Below are positions 24,191-32,153 of a DNA stretch of 38,067 nucleotides, piece after piece (the first letter of the stretch is position 1; each line of letters begins with the position of its first letter). The notes under the pieces are model-generated. The model had not been told where the DNA came from, searched no databases, and saw only the letters and a program-made list of their open reading frames with translations. This DNA comes from Actinoplanes subtropicus (lineage in GTDB: Bacteria; Actinomycetota; Actinomycetes; Mycobacteriales; Micromonosporaceae). Both the position numbers and the translations under genes were made by a program. Where the stretch lies: positions 1 through 38,067 of the forward strand of contig NZ_JOJL01000058.1 of assembly GCF_000721705.1 (NCBI RefSeq). Reading direction: 5' to 3'.

Positions 24191-25223
24191 GGTGAACCTC
24201 CGCCTCCTTCTGGGAAGTCGTGACTCATGCTGCCGTATCGCAGCGTTACCGTGCATCGTAGAAACGGACGGTAACAATCCGCCCGTCACGACCGACCCCG
24301 GACGGAGGACACTCGTCCGAGAGTCATCGACTTCCCTATGCACTACGCGTGACGTAACGAAATGGATCGAGCCGGGACACGCCGCAGTCGGTCAGTTCCC
24401 GCCGACCGTTCGGGCGTACCCGCAAGAGTCACCCCACACGACATCTCTCCACGTCGCACGGTCACTGCGCTGCGTAATCGCGACCCCGCCCCGAAGATCG
24501 ATCGCCGGACCATATGCCCGATCGGCCGGAAAGAGCCACCCCTTCTGGACGTACGCACCCGCGCGGAACTTCAACACCCCCCGAACGAGACCGCATCACC
24601 CGCCCGCGTAAACCCCGCACGAACCTACGCGAGCCCCATTCCCGGCAACCACCCGATCCGACACGACCCCGCACCACCCAGCCAGCCCGACCCCGCGCAC
24701 CCGGCCCCAGGCACGCCACGGCCCGACCAGGCACAGGACGGCACGACCCGACCCAGCCCAGCCCGGCCCAGCACAGCCCGGCCCAGCACAGCCCGGCCCA
24801 GCACAGCCCAGCACAGCCCGGCCCAGCACAGCCCGGCCCAGCACAGCCCGGCCCAGCACAGCCCGGCCCAGCACAGCCCGGCCCAGCACAGCCCGGCCAG
24901 CACAGCCCGGCCCGCCCGGCGCAACGCAACGCGGCGACGGGGCACGGGCCGGCGCCACGCGGCCCGGCGAGGCGGCGCGACGCGGCAGGACGCGACGCGG
25001 CAGGACGCGACCCGGCCCGCCCGGCGCGACCCGGCCGGCCCGGCGCGACCCGGCGCGGCACGACGCGGCGGCGCGACTCGGCCCGGCGAGGCGGCGCGAC
25101 GCGGCCTGGTACGGCCCCGACGACGCGGCCCGACGCGGCAACGCGGCGACCCGACGCACAGGGGCCCAGCACGACGCGGCCCGGCACGCCTCGTCGGTCG
25201 ACTGCGCGCCCGCGGTTGGCGGG
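24191..25223. other. gene-free region between cyclase and FmdB genes
   Basis: No supported gene lies in these 1.03 kb. Bases 24191-24620 are of ordinary composition and should hold the cyclase promoter; no clear box was found. Bases 24650-24765 are rich in CCC-A/G words, 24766-24909 hold a 15-bp tandem repeat, and 24920-25200 are made of jumbled GCGACGCGG and CCCGGCGCGAC words with few T residues on the plus strand. ORFs on both strands are long but repetitive and carry no domain. Confidence 0.7.
24766..24909. repeat. 15-bp intergenic tandem repeat
   Basis: GCCCAGCACAGCCCG is repeated from 24766, 24781, 24796, then after a 10-bp partial unit (24811-24820) from 24821, 24836, 24851, 24866, 24881, with a 14-bp last unit at 24896. 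Most units are identical. The plus strand has almost no T, giving strong strand asymmetry. Confidence 0.9.
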
Positions 25224-25436
25224 TCAGCAGCCGCAGGCGCCGCCGCAACAGCCGCCGGCCTGAGGCTGGGCCGGCTGGGCTGTGGCGCCGCCGCGGGCGA
25301 CCGCGACGGTGGAGAGCAGCTTGACAGTGTCGCCGTGGCCCTGGGGGCAGGCGGCGGGGGTGGACGCCTCGCTCATCGGGCGGCTGACCTCGAATGTGTC
25401 GCCACAGGCGCGGCACCGGAACTCGTAACGCGGCAT
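25224..25436 (-). CDS. FmdB-family zinc ribbon protein
   Basis: A 70-residue protein beginning MPRYEFRCRACGDTFEVSRP, the FmdB/CxxC regulatory-protein opening with the first CxxC. The second knuckle is altered: CPQGHGDTVKLLS keeps one Cys and offers a His in place of the usual second Cys. The C-terminus ends GGCCGGACGC, four further Cys that may bind metal. FmdB proteins are small putative regulators of unknown target. A TACTCT box six bases before the ATG (25448-25443) suggests a leaderless mRNA. Confidence 0.85.
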   Translation of the reverse strand: MPRYEFRCRACGDTFEVSRPMSEASTPAACPQGHGDTVKLLSTVAVARGGATAQPAQPQAGGCCGGACGC

Positions 25437-25442
25437 TGGCAA

Positions 25443-25448
25443 AGAGTA
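25443..25448 (-). promoter_or_regulatory. -10 box for leaderless fmdB-like transcript
   Basis: On the minus strand TACTCT is followed by six bases and the ATG at 25436, the layout shared with the phzF-like and MgtE-N genes. No Shine-Dalgarno is present. Confidence 0.45.
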
Positions 25449-25547
25449 GGTCCCAGGTCCGACAGAAATACACGCGGCGGCCCTACCCAGCCGCAACGTC
25501 ATCGGCGGGGGGTCGACGGGGCCTCTTGCCGCGAGCCATCGGCGGGT

Positions 25548-27008
25548 ATGGTCGGGGCCGTGGCGAACGGGCGGAAGACACCGATGGGGCAACCTGAGCT
25601 GCGCGCGTCGGCGCCGCACCGGGGCGGGCCGCTCGGCAGTTCCGGCGCGGCCCCCGAGGCGGCGCCGGCAACCACGCAGGCCACCAAGTCAGATATAGCC
25701 GAAAAGTCCGAGGCCAAGACGGACGCTGTGCCGGCGGCAAAGGCAACGGACGAAGGCAAGACCGAGGTGACCCCGGCGGTCGAGGGCAAGAGCGAGGCGA
25801 CCCCGGCGGCCGAGGACAAGAGCGAGGCCAAACCCGAGGTGACGCCTCCGAGCGAGGCCGCAGGCGAAGGCAAGACCGAGGTAGTGCCCCCGGACGCGGC
25901 CAAGAACGACCGCAAACCCGACGTGGCGCCTCCGAACGGGACCAAGGACGACGGCAAGACCGACGCGGTGCCTCTGGACGCGGCCAAGGACGACGGCAAG
26001 ACCGAGGCGGCAGCCAAGGGGGACGGCGCGGACAAGCCCCCGACGACCCCCACGGCCACCCCTACGAGCGACTCCACGAGCGACCCCAAGGCGACTCCCC
26101 CAGCCCCCCGACGCGCGCATCCCGTGCAGGCCGTCGCCCGGGCCGGCCGCAGCACCTCCGCCTGGGCCAAGCGCCCCAGTGGACGCCTCGTGCTACCCGG
26201 GGTCATCGTCCTGCTGCTGCTCGGGGCGGCCGGCACTGCCGGTGCTTACCTCGTACCGCAAGCATTGGATGCCACACCCGCGCCCAGCGCGACCCCCGCA
26301 TTCGGCGCCGGAGCGACGGCGGCCTCGGCGCCGCCGGTCGGCGCGGCCGCCGGGCTGCCCACCGGCTCCGCTCCGATCGGCCCGTCCGGCGCGCCCGCCG
26401 TCACCACCCCGGCCGGGCAGGGGCAGAACGGCCAGCGCCCGGCCGATGCCCTGGAAGGCTGGGCCCAGCAGATCGGCACCAAGGTCAGCATTCCGGTGGT
26501 GGCGCTGGAGGCGTACGGCTATGCCGCGCTCGTGCTGGAGAAGACCACGCCGTCCTGCCATCTGAGCTGGACCACGATCGCCGCCCTCGGCAAGGTGGAA
26601 TCCGACCATGGCAGCGCGAACGGCGCCGTGCTCGGCGCCGACGGTGAGGTGCAGCCTCCCATCTATGGCCTGCCGCTGGACGGCAAGGGCGGTCGGCAGC
26701 TGGTCCGGGACACCGATCAGGGCACGATCGACGGTGACACCACGTACGACCGGGCCGTCGGTCCACTGCAGTTCGTCCCGCAGACCTGGAACAGCTACAA
26801 GATGGATGCCGACAACAACGGCGTCGCCGACCCGAACGACATCTACGATGCGTCACTCACCGCGGCCTCCTATTTGTGCCAGGGCGGGCGTGACCTGTCC
26901 AAGGGGGCGTCCTGGTGGGACGCGATTCTCTCGTACAACGCCGTCCAGCCGTACGCGCAAAAGGTCTTCGAGGCCGCTAACGACTACGGCCAGCGCAGCC
27001 AGGGATGA
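25548..27008 (+). CDS. membrane-anchored lytic transglycosylase with long charged N-terminal tail
   Basis: A protein of about 486 residues. Residues 1-205 are an intracellular, disordered Lys/Glu/Asp/Pro/Ala-rich tail with imperfect repeats such as EGKTEVTPAVEGKSEATPAA and KDDGKTDAVPLDAAKDDGKT. One membrane helix follows at about 213-237 (LVLPGVIVLLLLGAAGTAGA), then an Ala/Pro/Gly linker and the catalytic domain from about 305. The catalytic Glu is in AALGKVESDHGSANG (about residue 350), and RAVGPLQFVPQTWNSYKMDA and ILSYNAVQPYAQKVF are family blocks. It should cleave peptidoglycan outside the membrane. The start is uncertain: ATG 25548, GTG 25560 (VANGRKTP) and ATG 25584 (MGQPEL, after GGCGGAAG) are all possible. 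Confidence 0.86.
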   Translation: MVGAVANGRKTPMGQPELRASAPHRGGPLGSSGAAPEAAPATTQATKSDIAEKSEAKTDAVPAAKATDEGKTEVTPAVEGKSEATPAAEDKSEAKPEVTPPSEAAGEGKTEVVPPDAAKNDRKPDVAPPNGTKDDGKTDAVPLDAAKDDGKTEAAAKGDGADKPPTTPTATPTSDSTSDPKATPPAPRRAHPVQAVARAGRSTSAWAKRPSGRLVLPGVIVLLLLGAAGTAGAYLVPQALDATPAPSATPAFGAGATAASAPPVGAAAGLPTGSAPIGPSGAPAVTTPAGQGQNGQRPADALEGWAQQIGTKVSIPVVALEAYGYAALVLEKTTPSCHLSWTTIAALGKVESDHGSANGAVLGADGEVQPPIYGLPLDGKGGRQLVRDTDQGTIDGDTTYDRAVGPLQFVPQTWNSYKMDADNNGVADPNDIYDASLTAASYLCQGGRDLSKGASWWDAILSYNAVQPYAQKVFEAANDYGQRSQG

Positions 27009-27095
27009 GACCGAACCACGACGCACAGTGACGGTCCCCGCACAATTACGTTCGCAGCACTTCCCTGAAGGTCCGCTTACCGGCAAGCTGTACGG

Positions 27096-28115
27096 GTGAG
27101 GGTGCGTGAATGGGATCCCCGGTCAGCGTCGGCGGGGGAGATCCGATCTCTCGTGGAGACGGTGAACGCGGTCCTGTCCGTCGATCTCCCCGACGATCCA
27201 CCATGGCAGGACGTCCAGGTCAGAGAGTATCTGGCCGAGACCGTCCCGGGTGAGCGCCGGATCTGCTGGGTCGCCGAGGACGACCGCCTCCCCGAAGGGG
27301 AGAGTGAGATCTTCGCGCATGTCAGCATCCTGCTGCTCGGCGACATCGGCGTGCTCGAGGTGATGGTCAAACCCTCGCTGCGCCGGCGCGGCCTCGGCCG
27401 CCAGCTGGTCGCGGTCGCCACCCGCCGGGCCTATCTCGAGGGTTTCTCCTCGATCGGTGTGGAGGTGATCGGCGGCACCCCGGCGATCCCGTTCTACGAG
27501 TCGCTGGGCTTCGAGCGGGAGTATGTGGAGACCCGCAGCGTGCTCAATCTGGCCTCGGTGGACTGGCCGACGCTGCGCGAGATGGCCGGCGGCATCGCGC
27601 CCGGCTACCGCGTGGAGTATCACCCCGGCGGCCCGCCCGAGGAACTGCTCGAGGCGTATGCGCAGGCCAAGCTCGAGGCGCAGGACGATGACGACGATCT
27701 CGACCTGGCGCCCCGCTCGTCCGACCCGCAGCGCCTCCGCGACTCGCTGAACACGCTGCACAAGCGCGGCCTCAAGCCGTACATCGTGCTGGCCATCCAC
27801 GAGGCCACTGGCGACGTGGCCGGCCTGACCGAGGTGGTCGTGCCCGCGCAGCACCCCGAGCGCGCCGACCAGTACGACACGATCGTGGTCCGGGCGCACC
27901 GCGGCTACGGCATCGACCGCGCGATCAAGGCCCGCATGCTGTTCGAGCTGCGCGACGCCGAGCCGGAGCTGCGCGAGGTGCAGACCTGGAACGCCCAGAA
28001 CAACGAGGCCATGCTCAAGGTGAACGCCGAGCTCGGCTACCAGCCCGACCGCGACTGGTTCGAGTACGGCGCCGATGTGGCCCAACTCGTCCAACTGCTC
28101 GAGCCGACCGAGTGA
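27096..28115 (+). CDS. tandem GNAT-domain acetyltransferase
   Basis: A 339-residue protein with two GNAT folds. The first (residues 1-165) has the acetyl-CoA loop VKPSLRRRGLGRQLVAVATR (R/Q-x-x-G-x-G/A) and the closing GGTPAIPFYESLGFERE. The second (165-339) has VAGLTEVVVPAQHPERADQY, VRAHRGYGIDRAIKARMLFE and NAQNNEAMLKVNAELGYQ, as in the MshD/mycothiol-synthase-like architecture. MshD itself has a different N-terminal sequence, so the substrate is unknown. A run of acidic residues (AQDDDDDLDLAP) links the domains. The gene is convergent with the XRE gene; a shared hairpin ends both. Confidence 0.88.
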   Translation: MRVREWDPRSASAGEIRSLVETVNAVLSVDLPDDPPWQDVQVREYLAETVPGERRICWVAEDDRLPEGESEIFAHVSILLLGDIGVLEVMVKPSLRRRGLGRQLVAVATRRAYLEGFSSIGVEVIGGTPAIPFYESLGFEREYVETRSVLNLASVDWPTLREMAGGIAPGYRVEYHPGGPPEELLEAYAQAKLEAQDDDDDLDLAPRSSDPQRLRDSLNTLHKRGLKPYIVLAIHEATGDVAGLTEVVVPAQHPERADQYDTIVVRAHRGYGIDRAIKARMLFELRDAEPELREVQTWNAQNNEAMLKVNAELGYQPDRDWFEYGADVAQLVQLLEPTE

Positions 28116-28116
28116 C

Positions 28117-28173
28117 GCCTCCGCCGGCACCGGGCTTTCTCAGAAATAGCCCGGCACCTGCGGCGGCGGAGGC
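28117..28173. terminator. bidirectional hairpin at the GNAT/XRE convergent junction
   Basis: GCCTCCGCCG (28117-28126) pairs with 28164-28173, and inside it CCGGGCT (28130-28136) pairs with AGCCCGG (28148-28154) around an 11-base loop. The structure starts two bases after the GNAT stop and its far arm lies in the last codons of the XRE gene (Pro-rich PPPPQVPGYF). It lacks a strong T tract, so termination is likely but not certain. Confidence 0.5.
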
Positions 28174-28631
28174 TGATCACGGTATTTCTTGACCCGGACC
28201 TCCCACTGGCTACGCCGGCGCTGTATCTCTCGCGTGCGCCGATCTCGGTGGAAGGTCTCTGGCGGACGGGCGAGCCCATATTGATCGCCCCACCATTCCC
28301 CGGGCTCCGGATCCAAGATCGTGTCGAGATGACTCGGATAGCGTCGGTCGGCGCCGTCGCGGGCATCCTCCCGGTCGCGCATCGGCAGAATTACCCGCCC
28401 GTCATCGTTGACGACCGCCATGCCGAGACCAGCCACGCCCAAGATCCGTTCGAAGGCGGGCAAGCTCGGCGTCAGAGTGCCCTTCTCGATGCGACTGATC
28501 GTGGAGCGGGAGAGCCGAGCCGCCACCGCCAGCTCACGTTGGCTGATACGCGCGATGCTGCGCACGCGGCGAACCAGGCCCGGCACGGGAAGCCCGAACG
28601 ACGGCTCGTCAGCATTTGCTGGGATTGGCAT
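28140..28631 (-). CDS. XRE-family helix-turn-helix regulator
   Basis: A 163-residue protein. Residues 15-72 form a Cro/C1-type HTH: LVRRVRSIARISQRELAVAA RLSRSTISRIEKGTLTPSLP (two adjoining blocks), with ISRIEKG as recognition-helix end. The rest is polar: PMRDREDARDGADRRYPSHL, then DPEPGEWWGDQYGLARPPET and a basic stretch (RDRRTREIQRRRSQWEVRVK) with a Pro-rich tail. No ligand or protease domain is seen. I take the ATG at 28631; the frame is open upstream through a repeat array but that part is clearly not coding. The 22-core array begins 210 bp upstream and one inverted core lies 114 bp upstream. Confidence 0.85.
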   Translation of the reverse strand: MPIPANADEPSFGLPVPGLVRRVRSIARISQRELAVAARLSRSTISRIEKGTLTPSLPAFERILGVAGLGMAVVNDDGRVILPMRDREDARDGADRRYPSHLDTILDPEPGEWWGDQYGLARPPETFHRDRRTREIQRRRSQWEVRVKKYRDQPPPPQVPGYF

Positions 28632-28744
28632 GCGTCCGACTATGGCAGCTGGCGTCGATTCCCGGAGAGCCCCTGTGGACAACTCCGAGTTCGCCCCAAC
28701 TCCGCACCAAATCCGCAGGCCAGGTGCTGCTTCTCCGCGCCTTT

Positions 28745-28755
28745 GCTCTGCGCAC
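28745..28755 (-). repeat. inverted copy of the array core
   Basis: GCTCTGCGCAC is the exact reverse complement of the array core GTGCGCAGAGC, placed 87 bp before the first direct copy and 114 bp from the XRE start codon. Degenerate cores (TACGCACAGC, TACGCACCGC) follow at about 28760-28790. Confidence 0.75.
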
Positions 28756-28841
28756 CAATACGCACAGCACTGCGCACTGATACGCACCGCCCGAGCGGAC
28801 CACCCCGACGGGCGTCCTTGCGCGCAAGCGGGTGCCTCCTG

Positions 28842-29330
28842 GTACGCAGAGCGGGCGCGCCCACGTGCGCAGAGCAGGCGCGCCCACGTGCGCAGAGCAG
28901 GCGCGCCCACGTGCGCAGAGCAGGCGCGCCCACGTGCGCAGAGCAGGCGCGCCCACGTGCGCAGAGCCGGGGCGCGCCCACGTGCGCAGAGCCGGGGGCG
29001 TCTCGGTGCGGAGAGCAGTGCGTCTTTGTGCGCAGAGCCGGGGGCCCAAGTGCGCAGAGCCGGGGGCCCAAGTGCGCAGAGCGGGCGTGCTCACGTGCGC
29101 AGAGCCGGGGGGACTCGGTGCGCAGAGCAGTGCGTCTTTGTGCGCAGAGCGGGGGCCCAAGTGCGCAGAGCGGGCGTGCCCACGTGCGCAGAGCCGGGGG
29201 GACTCGGTGCGCAGAGCAGTGCGTCTTTGTGCGCAGAGCCGGGGGCCCAAGTGCGCAGAGCGGGCGTGCCCACGTGCGCAGAGCCGGGGGCGTCTCGGTG
29301 CGCAGAGCAGTGCGTCTTGGTGCGCAGAGC
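28842..29330 (+). repeat. nested array of 22 GTGCGCAGAGC cores at 21-25 bp spacing
   Basis: Cores begin at 28842 (GTACGCAGAGC), 28865, 28888, 28911, 28934, 28957, 28982, 29006 (one mismatch), 29028, 29050, 29072, 29095, 29118, 29140, 29161, 29184, 29207, 29229, 29251, 29274, 29298 and 29320. Spacers fall in a few classes: AGGCGCGCCCAC, CGGGGGCCCAA, GGGCGTGCCCAC, CGGGGGGACTCG or CGGGGGCGTCTCG, and AGTGCGTCTTT. From 29095 four unit types recur in the same order every 89-90 bp. Unit lengths vary by 1-2 bp without regard to frame, so it is not coding. Spacing of about two helical turns places the cores roughly on one face of the DNA. Confidence 0.92.
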
Positions 29331-29569
29331 AAAGTGGTCCGGGAAGGGTTCGGAGCGCGGCCGAGTGCAGGAGGAATGTGGCCCTCACGGCAACCGTGGT
29401 TGTCGCGGAAGGCACGGCTGGTGGCTGACGGCGGCCGAAGGTCGCGATTCACGGCGGTCAGGCGGGCGACGCACGGTTGGGACACGACGCCTTGAAGTGG
29501 CCTGATCGAACTGCTCAGGTCGCCCCGAAGACGCGGGACCGCGACGTCACGTCGGTGGCGGACCGGCGG

Positions 29570-30553
29570 TCAGAAGCGGAGGCGCTGGGCCACCTCGGTG
29601 GCCCAGTAGGTGAGGATGATCTGGGCGCCCGCCCGCTTGATCGAGGTGAGCGTCTCCATGATGATGCGGTCGCGGTCGATCCAGCCGTTCGCGGCGGCCG
29701 CCTCGACCATCGCGTACTCGCCGGAGACCTGGTAGGCGGCGACCGGGACGGTCACCCGGTCGCGGATCGCCGCGATCACGTCGAGGTAGGCCAGCGCGGG
29801 CTTGACCATCACGATGTCGGCGCCCTCGGCCACGTCCAGGTCGACCTCGCGCAGCGCCTCGCGCAGGTTCGGCGGGTCCTGCTGGTACTGGCGGCGGTCA
29901 CCCTGCAAGGTGGACTCGACCGCCTCGCGGAACGGGCCGTAGAACGCACCCGCGTACTTCGCCGAGTAGGCCAGGATCGACGTGTCCTGGAAGCCCTTTT
30001 TGTCCAGGGCGCGCCGGATCACGCCGATCTGGCCGTCCATCATGCCGGACGGGCCGACCATGTGCGCTCCGGCCTGCGCCTGGCACACCGCCATCTCGGC
30101 GTAGACCTCGAGCGTCGCGTCGTTGTCGACCGAGCCGTCCTTGGCCAGCACCCCGCAGTGCCCGTGCGAGGTGAACTCGTCCAGGCACAGGTCGCTCATC
30201 ACGACCGTGTCGTTGCCCACCTCGGCGACCAGGTCGCGGATGCCGACGTTGAGGATGCCGTCCGGGTCGAGGCCGGCCGAACCGGTCTCGTCCTTGTTCT
30301 CGTTCTCCGGTACGCCGAACAGCATCAGGCCGCCGACGCCCGCGCTGACCGCCTCGTGCGCCGCCTTGCGCAGCGACTCCCGCGAGTGCTGGACGACGCC
30401 GGGCAGCGAGCTGATCGGCCGGGCCTCGGTCAGCCCCTCCTTCAGGAAGAGGGGCAGGATCAGCTCGGACGGGGCGAGGCGAGTCTCCTCCACCAGGCGG
30501 CGGAGGGCCGGCGTGCGCCGCAGGCGGCGCGGGCGCACATCGGGGAACGACAT
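29570..30553 (-). CDS. hemB: porphobilinogen synthase (delta-aminolevulinate dehydratase)
   Basis: A 327-residue enzyme that condenses two 5-aminolevulinate molecules to porphobilinogen. The two active-site Lys are in [15 protein letters not shown] and [13 protein letters not shown] (Schiff base). The metal loop reads [17 protein letters not shown]: two Cys with Asp in place of the middle Cys of the all-Cys zinc site, an intermediate type. The allosteric Mg region ([17 protein letters not shown]) is also present. It is the last gene of the rex-hemACDB series, 13 bases after the hemD stop. Confidence 0.96.
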   Translation of the reverse strand: MSFPDVRPRRLRRTPALRRLVEETRLAPSELILPLFLKEGLTEARPISSLPGVVQHSRESLRKAAHEAVSAGVGGLMLFGVPENENKDETGSAGLDPDGILNVGIRDLVAEVGNDTVVMSDLCLDEFTSHGHCGVLAKDGSVDNDATLEVYAEMAVCQAQAGAHMVGPSGMMDGQIGVIRRALDKKGFQDTSILAYSAKYAGAFYGPFREAVESTLQGDRRQYQQDPPNLREALREVDLDVAEGADIVMVKPALAYLDVIAAIRDRVTVPVAAYQVSGEYAMVEAAAANGWIDRDRIIMETLTSIKRAGAQIILTYWATEVAQRLRF

Positions 30554-30566
30554 GGCGACTCCAAAA

Positions 30567-32153
30567 TCAGCGGAAGCGCAGAGCGGTGGGTCCCTGAACC
30601 TTCGAGCCGCGGCGCTGCTTGGCCGGCATCGCGGCCAGCTTCTCGCGCAGCTCGATCGCGTACGACGCGAGCGCCTCGACCAGATCCGGCACCGACGCGT
30701 GCTGGGGCTGGACGTCGACGCGCAGGCCGAACTCGGTGGCGGTCTCGGCGGTCTTCGGGCCGATCACCGCGACGACCGTGCGGGCGTGCGGCTTGCCGGC
30801 GATGCCGACCAGGTTGCGTACGGTGCTGGACGAGGTGAACAGCACCGCGTCGAAGCCGCCCGACTTGATCGCGTCGCGGATCTCGGCCGGCGGCGGCGCG
30901 GCCCGCACGGTGCGGTACGCCGTCACGTCGTCGACCTCCCAGCCGCGCTCGATCAGCCCGGCGGCGAGCGTCTCGGTGGCGATGTCGGCGCGCGGCAGCA
31001 GCACCCGGCCGACCGGGTCGAGGATCTCGTCGTGCGGCGAGAACTCGGCGAGCAGCCCCTCGCTGGACTGGTCGTCGGCCGGGATCAGCTCGGGCTGGAT
31101 GCCGAACGAGCGGACCGCCTCGGCCGTGGCCTCGCCGATGCAGGCGATCTTGACGCCGCCGAAGTGCCGGGCGTCGAGGCCGTGCTCGTCGAACTTCTCC
31201 CAGACCGCGCGCACGGCGTTGACCGAGGTGAAGACGACCCAGGCGTACCGGCCGTCGACCAGGCCCTTGACCGCGCGCTCCATCTGCGCCGGGGTGCGCG
31301 GCGGCTCGACCGCGATGGTCGGCACCTCGCACGGGATCGCGCCGTACGCCCGCAGCCGGGCGCTCATCGCGCCGGCCTGCTCCTTGGTGCGCGGGACGAG
31401 GACCTTCCAGCCGTACAGCGGGCGGTTCTCCCACCAGCTGAGCGCGTCCCGCTCGGCCACGTCGGAGCCGACCGTCAGCACCACCCGGCCGGTGAAGCCG
31501 AGGGCGGCGGCGACGAAGCTGTCGACGGTGGAGGTGGTCGTGTACTGGGTCTCGCCGGTGCCGTCGCCGGTCACCGCGACCGGGATGCCCGGCTCGACGC
31601 CGGCCGCCAGCAGCCCGTCGCGGACCGCGGCCAGGTCGCCGGCGTCGACCGCCACGGCGAACGAGCCCTTGCGCGACGAGGCGGCGAGCGCGTCGAAGTC
31701 GAGCGCGGTCACGTCGTCGACGTCGGCCGTGGTCCGCACCGACGGCAGCGGCACGCCGGCGTAGGTGGCGACGCCCGCGGCCTGTCCGATGCCGGGCACG
31801 ACCTCGAAGTGCACCGCCGTACGCGCGACGGCCTGCACCTCCTTGATCACCGACTCGTGGCCGAACGGGTCGCCGGACACCAGGTGCACGGCGGACAGGC
31901 CGGACTTGGCCGCGGACAGCAGCACCTTGGCGACGTCGCCGGGCGCGCCCTCGGCCGGGCTGAACTGGGCGTCGGCCTTGGCCTCGGCCTTGATCGCGGA
32001 CAGCAGGGAGTCGGGGACTCCGCGGTCGTACACCACCTGGTCGGCGTCGGTGAGCGCGGCGTGCGCGCGACGGGTCAGCAGCTCCGGATCGCCTGGTCCG
32101 GCGCCGACGAACGCGATGCGTCCTGCAGGCTTGCGGGCGGTGCGGGTGGTCAT
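30567..32153 (-). CDS. hemD: uroporphyrinogen-III C-methyltransferase-like / uroporphyrinogen-III synthase fusion
   Basis: A 528-residue fusion. Residues 10-245 are a tetrapyrrole-methylase (SUMT/CobA) domain: [55 protein letters not shown] and [17 protein letters not shown]. The usual SUMT GGDPFxFGRG is changed to [10 protein letters not shown], so methylase activity should not be assumed. Residues 260-510 are the uroporphyrinogen-III synthase domain ([51 protein letters not shown]). The same fusion is found in Streptomyces hem operons. ATGA overlap with hemC at 32150-32153 couples translation. Confidence 0.93.
   Translation of the reverse strand: MTTRTARKPAGRIAFVGAGPGDPELLTRRAHAALTDADQVVYDRGVPDSLLSAIKAEAKADAQFSPAEGAPGDVAKVLLSAAKSGLSAVHLVSGDPFGHESVIKEVQAVARTAVHFEVVPGIGQAAGVATYAGVPLPSVRTTADVDDVTALDFDALAASSRKGSFAVAVDAGDLAAVRDGLLAAGVEPGIPVAVTGDGTGETQYTTTSTVDSFVAAALGFTGRVVLTVGSDVAERDALSWWENRPLYGWKVLVPRTKEQAGAMSARLRAYGAIPCEVPTIAVEPPRTPAQMERAVKGLVDGRYAWVVFTSVNAVRAVWEKFDEHGLDARHFGGVKIACIGEATAEAVRSFGIQPELIPADDQSSEGLLAEFSPHDEILDPVGRVLLPRADIATETLAAGLIERGWEVDDVTAYRTVRAAPPPAEIRDAIKSGGFDAVLFTSSSTVRNLVGIAGKPHARTVVAVIGPKTAETATEFGLRVDVQPQHASVPDLVEALASYAIELREKLAAMPAKQRRGSKVQGPTALRFR

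Larger units (their letters stand above)
28632..29569. other. gene-free region between XRE and hemB genes
   Basis: These 0.94 kb hold no supported gene. Bases 28632-28740 are ordinary and should carry the XRE promoter. Bases 28745-28841 hold an inverted core copy and degenerate TACGCAC/TGCGCAC words. Bases 28842-29330 are the nested repeat array, and 29331-29569 are unique sequence downstream of hemB without a clear terminator. ORFs cross it on both strands but change composition within the array. Confidence 0.75.

Noticed and set aside
24362..25324. Pro/Arg-rich protein of 320 codons in the gene-free region
   Set aside because: Translation is pure repeat (AQHSPAQ type) with no start signal; both strands are equally open.
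28842..29330. CRISPR array
   Set aside because: The 11-bp core is too short, spacing is only 10-14 bp, spacers repeat themselves, and no cas gene is present.
28248..29505. Long reading frames through the core array on both strands
   Set aside because: Array indels of 1-2 bp ignore frame, translations are Arg/Ala repeats, and one end is antisense to the XRE gene.
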